From: Burkholderia sp. WAC0059
GTDB taxonomy: Bacteria > Pseudomonadota > Gammaproteobacteria > Burkholderiales > Burkholderiaceae
Reading direction: 5' to 3'
DNA length: 64,000 nt
NCBI RefSeq assembly: GCF_002870125.1
Contig: NZ_PNEO01000006.1
Span: 62,001 to 126,000 of the forward strand
This document shows positions 55,778 through 64,000 of this stretch, piece by piece; position 1 is the first letter of the stretch, and each line of letters opens with the position of its first letter. The notes under the pieces are model-generated. The model searched no databases, was not told where the DNA came from, and saw nothing but the letters and a program-made list of their open reading frames with translations. The translations under genes were made by a program, and so were the position numbers.

Positions 55778-56517
55778 GCGCGGCCGCCATTTCGCTGCGC
55801 GGCGTCGCCAAGCGCTTCGGCACGCTCGACGTGCTCGAGGGCATCGAGTTCGACGTCGCCGCGGGCGAGACCGTCGCGCTGCTCGGCACTTCCGGTTGCG
55901 GCAAGAGCACCTTGCTCAACATCGTGGCCGGCCTGGTCGACCCCGACGGCGGCGAGCTCTGGCTCGACGGCGCGCGCGCGGCGCGCCTGAAGGACCGGCG
56001 CGGGCTCGCCTACATGTTCCAGGAGGACCGCCTGCTGCCGTGGCGCAGCGTGCGCGCCAACGCCGAGTTCGGCCTCGAGGCGGCGCGGCCGGCGCTGGCG
56101 GCGCGCGAGCGCCGCGCACGGGCCGAGGCCGCGCTCGACATGGTCGGCCTCAGCGGGTTCGCCGAGCGCTATCCGCACCAGCTCTCGGGCGGCATGCGCA
56201 GTCGCGTGGCGCTTGCGCGCAGCCTCGTCGGCGAGCCGCAGGTCCTGCTGATGGACGAGCCGTTCTCGAAACTCGATCCGCAAACGCGTTCGCAGATGCA
56301 CGACGAGCTGCTGCGCCTGCGCGCGCTGCAGCAGATGACGGTGCTCTTCGTCACGCACGACGTCGAGGAGGCCGTCGTGCTGGCCGACCGCGTCGTCGTG
56401 CTCGCGCCGCGTCCGGGCCGCGTGCGCGAGATCGTGCCCATTACGCTGCCGCGGCCGCGGCGCGCCACCGACCCCGAGGTGGCCGAAGCCATCCGCCAAC
56501 TGCGTCTTCTCATCTGA
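55774..56517 (+). CDS. ABC transporter ATP-binding protein, SsuB/TauB type
   Basis: Cytoplasmic ATPase of 247 residues. Walker [13 protein letters not shown]-loop [14 protein letters not shown], signature [15 protein letters not shown] and Walker [13 protein letters not shown] are all present. GTG 55774 overlaps the GntR stop (GTGA). It pairs with the permease starting 3 bases after its stop. Confidence 0.9.
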   Translation: MSAAAISLRGVAKRFGTLDVLEGIEFDVAAGETVALLGTSGCGKSTLLNIVAGLVDPDGGELWLDGARAARLKDRRGLAYMFQEDRLLPWRSVRANAEFGLEAARPALAARERRARAEAALDMVGLSGFAERYPHQLSGGMRSRVALARSLVGEPQVLLMDEPFSKLDPQTRSQMHDELLRLRALQQMTVLFVTHDVEEAVVLADRVVVLAPRPGRVREIVPITLPRPRRATDPEVAEAIRQLRLLI

Positions 56518-56519
56518 CG

Positions 56520-57293
56520 ATGTCCACCCTGTTTCGTTCTTCCTTCGCGACTGCGGCCGCGCAGCGCGCGGTGCTCGTCGCGCTGCTTGTCGCCGTCTGG
56601 TGGCTGGCGTCGCTGCACATGCCCGAGTTCGTGCTGCCCGGTCCGCCGAAAGTGCTTGCGGCGCTCGTTTCGCTCGTCAACGGCGGCACGTTCTTCGACG
56701 ACCTCGGCGTCACGATGTACCGCGTCTGCATGGGCTTCGTGCTGGCCGCGCTCGCCGGCGCGCCGCTCGGCATCGTGCTCGGCTCGAACCCGCGCGCCGC
56801 GCGCTTCTTCGAGCCGCTGCTTTCCATCGTCAACACGGTGTCCTCGGCGATCTGGGCCGTGTTCGCGATCATCTGGTTCGGCATCTCGAACGCGACGACG
56901 GTGTTCGTCGTCTTCATGACGGCGATGCCGCTGATCCTCACCAACGTCTGGCAGGGCGCGCTGACGGTGGAGCGCCAGCACGTCGAACTCGCGCACAGTT
57001 TTCATATGTCGGGCGCGCAGATCATGCGCAAGATCTATCTGCCGACGATCCTGCCGCACTTCTTCTCGGGCGCGCGACTTGCGTTCGGTTTCGGCTGGCG
57101 CGTCTCGCTCGTCGCGGAGACGATCGGCTCGTCGAACGGCATCGGCTACCGGCTGCGCCAGGCGGCCGACCTCGTGCAGACCGACCAGGTGTTCGCCTGG
57201 ACGCTCACGCTCGTCGTGCTGATGCTGCTCATCGAGGCCGGCATCCTGAAACCGCTTGAACGACGCCTCTTTCGCTGGAAAAAAACGGACTGA
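56520..57293 (+). CDS. ABC transporter permease, SsuC/TauC type
   Basis: Inner-membrane permease of 257 residues with about six helices. The docking loop is [27 protein letters not shown] (about 157-183). [32 protein letters not shown] is a typical N-terminal block. It lies between the ATPase and binding-protein genes of the same importer. Confidence 0.92.
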   Translation: MSTLFRSSFATAAAQRAVLVALLVAVWWLASLHMPEFVLPGPPKVLAALVSLVNGGTFFDDLGVTMYRVCMGFVLAALAGAPLGIVLGSNPRAARFFEPLLSIVNTVSSAIWAVFAIIWFGISNATTVFVVFMTAMPLILTNVWQGALTVERQHVELAHSFHMSGAQIMRKIYLPTILPHFFSGARLAFGFGWRVSLVAETIGSSNGIGYRLRQAADLVQTDQVFAWTLTLVVLMLLIEAGILKPLERRLFRWKKTD

Positions 57294-57312
57294 CGACAGA
57301 CGGGGTAATGCC

Positions 57313-58332
57313 ATGCAACTGACTGCTTTCATGAAACGGGCCGCGCGTTCGGCCGCGGTAACGATCGCGACGACGGCCGCGCTCGTCGCCGTCGCCGCGC
57401 CCGGCACGGCGCACGCGGCCGACACGATCCGGATCGGCTACTGGACGAGCGGCGTGAGCCTCGGCTTCGGCGCCGTGCTCGAAGCGCAGAAGTTCCTCCA
57501 GCAGGAGGGGATCGACGCCCAGTTCGTGCACTTCGCCGACGTCAACGCGCCGAACCGCGCGCTGGCCGCGAACGCCATCGACTTCGCGTTCGCCGCGCCG
57601 GCCGCGGCCGTGTTCAGCACGGCGTCCGAGGGCGTGCCGGTGCGCATCGTGCTCGCCACGCAGCCGGCCGACGTCGAGTTCGTCGCGCCCGCCGATTCGC
57701 CGATCCGCTCGCTCGCCGACCTGCGCGGCAAGAAGGTCGGCATGTCGCCGCCGGGCAGCTCGGTCGCGGCCATCGCGACGGCGGTGCTCGAAGGCAACGA
57801 CGGCATCAGGAGCGGCGACTTCTCGCTCGTGCCCGGCAACGAGGCGCGGCTTGCGCAGTTCCTCGTGCAGAAGCAGGTGGACGCGGCGGCGCTGCGCACG
57901 GTCACGGTCGCGCAGTTGACGGAGCTGAAGGTCAAGCCGCTCGGCTCGTTCGGCGACGAGTGGAAGAAGCTCACGAAGTCCGACGCGACGCCCTACATCG
58001 GCGTGAGCGCCGTGCGCAGCGAGTATTTGCAGCAGCATCCGCAGGACGTGGCGAAAGTGATCGCCGCGATGCGCGACGCGCTGCAATGGGGCGCGTCGCA
58101 TCACGCCGAAGTGTCGGCGATCCTGCAGAAGAGCGCGAACCTGCCGGCCGCCGATGCCGATGCCTACGCCGCGCGCTGGTCCGACATCAACCGCGTGACC
58201 TTCGAGCCCGTCGACATCGCGACGCTCGAGCGTGAGCACCAGATTTTCGTGACGGGCGGCGTCATTCAGGGCAACCTGCCGGCCGACCTGTTCGCGACGG
58301 GGCCTTACGAGGCGTCCCGCGCGCTCCACTGA
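57313..58332 (+). CDS. ABC transporter substrate-binding protein, NMT1/SsuA type
   Basis: Periplasmic binding protein of 339 residues. A long signal peptide ends in GTAHA before ADTIRIGYW. The binding domain has [44 protein letters not shown] and [16 protein letters not shown], typical of the sulfonate/nitrate/taurine group. ATG 57331 is an alternative start. Downstream acyl-CoA ligase and thioesterase genes suggest the cargo is a carboxylic or sulfonic acid that is activated to a CoA ester. Confidence 0.9.
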   Translation: MQLTAFMKRAARSAAVTIATTAALVAVAAPGTAHAADTIRIGYWTSGVSLGFGAVLEAQKFLQQEGIDAQFVHFADVNAPNRALAANAIDFAFAAPAAAVFSTASEGVPVRIVLATQPADVEFVAPADSPIRSLADLRGKKVGMSPPGSSVAAIATAVLEGNDGIRSGDFSLVPGNEARLAQFLVQKQVDAAALRTVTVAQLTELKVKPLGSFGDEWKKLTKSDATPYIGVSAVRSEYLQQHPQDVAKVIAAMRDALQWGASHHAEVSAILQKSANLPAADADAYAARWSDINRVTFEPVDIATLEREHQIFVTGGVIQGNLPADLFATGPYEASRALH

Positions 58333-58367
58333 AAACACGCCACCCATTCATCATCGGAGTTTTAGAC

Positions 58368-59396
58368 ATGGCAGCCTCCCTCCCGTCGACCATGCGCGCG
58401 CTCGTCCTCGACGCGCACGGCGACCTCGACCAGCTCAGGATCGTGGCCGACAAGCCCGTGCCGCGCGCCGAACCGGGCGGCGTGGTGATCCGCGTGCGCG
58501 CCTCGTCGTTCAACTATCACGACGTCTTCACGGTGAAGGGCATGCCCGGCATCAAGGTGCCGCTGCCGGTCGTGATCGGTCTCGACATGGCCGGCGAGAT
58601 CGTCGAGACGGGAGCGGGCGTCGAAGGCTGGAAGGCGGGCGACCGCGTGCTCGTCAATCCGCTGAACCGTGCGAAAGGCCTGATGGGCGAGATGCTCGAC
58701 GGCGGCATGGCCGAATACTGCGCGGTCTCGGCGGAGCAACTGATCGCGCTGCCCGGGGCCGTCAGCTTCGACGACGCGTCGGCGCTGCCGGTCGCCTACG
58801 GCACGGCGCATCGCATGCTCGTCACGCACAACACCGTCAAGGCCGGCGACCGCGTGCTGATTCTCGGCGCGAGCGGCGGCGTGGGCACAGCCTCGCTGCT
58901 GCTCGCGAAGCAGCTCGGCGCGGAGGTGATCGCCTGCGCCGGCAGCGACGGGAAGGCCGCGCAACTAAAGGCGCTCGGCGCCGATCACGTCGTCAACTAC
59001 CGGACCACCGATTTTTCGAAGTGGGCCGTCGCGCAGTACGGCAAGCCGCAGCGGCGCAACTACGAGGGCGGCGTGGACGTGGTCGTGAACTTCACGGGCG
59101 GCGACACCTGGGTGCCGTCGCTGAAGTGCCTCAAGCGCGGCGGCACGCTGCTCGTCTGCGGCGCGACTGCCGGGCACGATCCGGCCGAGGATCTGCGCTA
59201 CATCTGGAGCTTCGAGCTCAAGGTGATCGGCTCCAACAGCTTCTACGACGAGAACCTGCGCGCGCTGCTGGACCAGATCGCCGGGGGCCGGCTCAAGCCG
59301 TCGATCGACCGCGTGCTGCCGCTCGACGAGGCGGCCGAAGGCCTGCGCCTGATTCGCGATCGCGAAGTGCTCGGCAAGGTCGTCGTCAATCCCTGA
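58368..59396 (+). CDS. zinc-type alcohol dehydrogenase / quinone oxidoreductase (MDR family)
   Basis: Medium-chain dehydrogenase/reductase of 342 residues. The GroES-like domain has VIRVRASSFNYHDVFTVKGMPG and VIGLDMAGEIVETG. The NADP-binding motif is LILGASGGVGTASLLLAKQLGAEVIA. The four structural-zinc Cys of classical alcohol dehydrogenases are absent, so it is more like quinone oxidoreductase or enoyl reductase. A good GGAG precedes ATG. In this operon it may reduce an unsaturated acyl-CoA, or an enone intermediate. Confidence 0.88.
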   Translation: MAASLPSTMRALVLDAHGDLDQLRIVADKPVPRAEPGGVVIRVRASSFNYHDVFTVKGMPGIKVPLPVVIGLDMAGEIVETGAGVEGWKAGDRVLVNPLNRAKGLMGEMLDGGMAEYCAVSAEQLIALPGAVSFDDASALPVAYGTAHRMLVTHNTVKAGDRVLILGASGGVGTASLLLAKQLGAEVIACAGSDGKAAQLKALGADHVVNYRTTDFSKWAVAQYGKPQRRNYEGGVDVVVNFTGGDTWVPSLKCLKRGGTLLVCGATAGHDPAEDLRYIWSFELKVIGSNSFYDENLRALLDQIAGGRLKPSIDRVLPLDEAAEGLRLIRDREVLGKVVVNP

Positions 59397-59419
59397 ATTT
59401 TCCGCGAGGAACCCGAATC

Positions 59420-59860
59420 ATGAGCGAAACGAACCCGCCGGCGAATCTGCCGAATCCGCCCGACGCGCAGGCTATCGAAGCGCGCCTGCGGCGCGCACCC
59501 TTTCACGACTGGCTCGGCCTGAAGGTGATCTCGGTCGGCGAAGGCGAGATCGAACTGAGCGCGACGTGGCGCGAGGAATGGGTCGTCAATCCCGAGAAGC
59601 GCTACACGCACGGCGGCATTCTCGCCGCGCTCGTCGATCTCGCGGCCGACTGGGCGCTCGTCTCGAAGACGGGGCGCGGCGTGCCGACCATCGACCTGCG
59701 CGTCGACTATCACCGCGCCGCCTATCCGGGCGACCTGCGCGTGAAGGGCCGCGTGATCCGCTTCGGCTCGCAGGTGTCGAGCGCGGAGGCACAGGTGTTC
59801 GACGCCGACGGCAAGCTCGTCGCGAGCGGCCGGGGCGTCTATTCGACGGCGACGGCCTAG
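59420..59860 (+). CDS. PaaI-type hotdog thioesterase
   Basis: Acyl-CoA thioesterase of 146 residues. The hotdog-fold motif EKRYTHGGILAALVDLAADWAL carries the HGG motif, followed by TIDLRVDYHRAAYPGDL. Relatives cleave phenylacetyl-CoA-type or other aberrant acyl-CoA esters to free CoA. It starts 23 bases after the oxidoreductase, with GAGGAAC upstream. Its presence beside an acyl-CoA synthetase suggests CoA recycling in the same pathway. Confidence 0.9.
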   Translation: MSETNPPANLPNPPDAQAIEARLRRAPFHDWLGLKVISVGEGEIELSATWREEWVVNPEKRYTHGGILAALVDLAADWALVSKTGRGVPTIDLRVDYHRAAYPGDLRVKGRVIRFGSQVSSAEAQVFDADGKLVASGRGVYSTATA

Positions 59861-59874
59861 CCGGGGCGACGCCG

Positions 59875-60635
59875 ATGCTCGAACTCGACCATCTCGTCAT
59901 CAACACGCGCTTCGACACCGACGCGGCGCAGGCCACCTTCGAGCGGCTCGGCTTCACGGTGTCGCCGCGCGGCTATCACACGCTCGGCTCGATCAACCAC
60001 GCGATCGTGTTCGACGGCCACTATCTGGAGCTGATCGGGCTGCCCGCCGACGGCCGCACGATTCGCGAGGAGATCGCGGCAAGCCCGCTCGGCGCGGACG
60101 GCCTCGTGTTTCGCAGCGACGATCCGCAGCGTACGTTCGAGACACTGCGCGCCGCGGGCTTCGAGGCGACGCCGCCGCAGTCGTTTTCGCGGCCCGTCGA
60201 GCCGCACGGCGACGCGCGCTTCGTCACCGTGCGGCTCGCGCCGGGGCAACTGCCCGGCGGTCGCGTCTATTTCTGCCAGCATCTGACGCCCGAACTCGTG
60301 TTTCGCGACGAATGGCGCACGCATCCGAACGGCGCTTTCGCGCTCGCGCGACTCCATCTCGTCGACGCGCCGCAGGACGCCTATGCGCGCCTCGGCGCGC
60401 TCGCGCCCGGGTTCGAGCTGACGTTCTGGTCTCGCGCGGCGTTCGATGCGCACTTCGGCGCGCTCGCGCATGCGCTGTCGACGCGCTCGCCGCGCTTCGC
60501 GGCCGTGACGATCCGCACGCCGCAATGGCATGAAATCGGCCGGCGGGCGGAGGCGGCGGGCCTGCCGTTCGAATGGCTTGAGGCGCGCAGCATCGTGCTG
60601 CTGCCGGCGTTCGACACGCTGCTGGAGTTCGTGCC

Positions 60636-60639
<4 letters not shown>
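59875..60639 (+). CDS. VOC (glyoxalase-like) family protein
   Basis: 254-residue vicinal-oxygen-chelate protein with two betaalphabetabetabeta modules: LELDHLVINTRF and INHAIVFDGHYLELIGL in the first, ALARLHLVDAPQDAYARLGALAPGFEL in the second. It resembles the glyoxalase-like domain 3 group. Catalytic activity cannot be assigned; members include dioxygenases, epimerases and glyoxalases. It begins 14 bases after the thioesterase and overlaps the ligase start (ATGA). Confidence 0.85.

Positions 60640-64000
<3,361 letters not shown>

Overview
The window is a GC-rich, densely coded stretch from a Gram-negative betaproteobacterium, most likely Burkholderiaceae (Burkholderia, Paraburkholderia or Caballeronia). 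The grounds are a Burkholderia-style general porin, a bifunctional catalase-peroxidase, a monomeric NADP isocitrate dehydrogenase, many LysR/GntR/LacI/AraC regulators and very strong GC3 bias. The left edge cuts an SDR oxidoreductase and the right edge cuts the isocitrate dehydrogenase. I see no rRNA, tRNA, CRISPR array, insertion sequence or prophage. The content is an accessory catabolic region: import systems, each paired with its own regulator and enzymes.

Layout. 1-4.8 kb: SDR fragment, katG, porin. 4.9-6.6 kb: molybdate/tungstate-type binding protein and permease with no ATPase beside them. 6.6-14.7 kb: a SorC-type regulator divergent from a five-gene-plus-one operon: sugar-type ABC importer (ATPase, two permeases, binding protein), phosphonoacetate hydrolase (phnA) and a second alkaline-phosphatase-superfamily hydrolase. 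This is probably a phosphonate or phosphoester scavenging unit without C-P lyase. 14.8-16.7 kb: small lipoprotein, an orphan terminator region, LacI regulator. 16.9-21.8 kb: TfdA/TauD-like dioxygenase divergent from an MFS transporter and two hydroxyacid dehydrogenases, with paired ACTACGTAGT palindromes in the shared control region. 21.8-27.2 kb: LpxO-like hydroxylase, LysR, 14-helix MFS pump, another MFS carrier. 27.2-29.3 kb: small conserved protein and a chemoreceptor.

29.5-36.3 kb holds the most unusual locus: an 804-residue protein joining an AraC-type regulator to a complete acetamidase/formamidase domain. It is divergent from an NMT1/SsuA-type ABC importer and a second, free-standing acetamidase/formamidase. 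Two CCTGCACAA direct repeats, 22 bp apart, abut the importer promoter. A regulator that carries the catalytic fold acting on the presumed inducer suggests an amide uptake and hydrolysis system with enzyme-coupled sensing.

36.4-37.8 kb: a secreted hypothetical protein and a BrnT/BrnA toxin-antitoxin pair. 37.9-45.4 kb: GntR regulator with matching palindromic operators, then a class V (serine-glyoxylate type) aminotransferase, a 2-keto-4-pentenoate hydratase-like enzyme, a 1010-residue FAD/Fe-S oxidoreductase and an MFS carrier. 45.5-52.5 kb: class II aldolase, two MFS carriers, D-2-hydroxyacid dehydrogenase, amidohydrolase, LysR. 52.5-54.7 kb: a frameshifted lipoprotein gene and an orphan MetQ-like binding protein. 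55.0-62.2 kb: GntR regulator, ABC importer, oxidoreductase, thioesterase, VOC protein and acyl-CoA synthetase in one tight operon, pointing to uptake and CoA activation of an unknown acid. Substrates throughout are inferred from family and context only.
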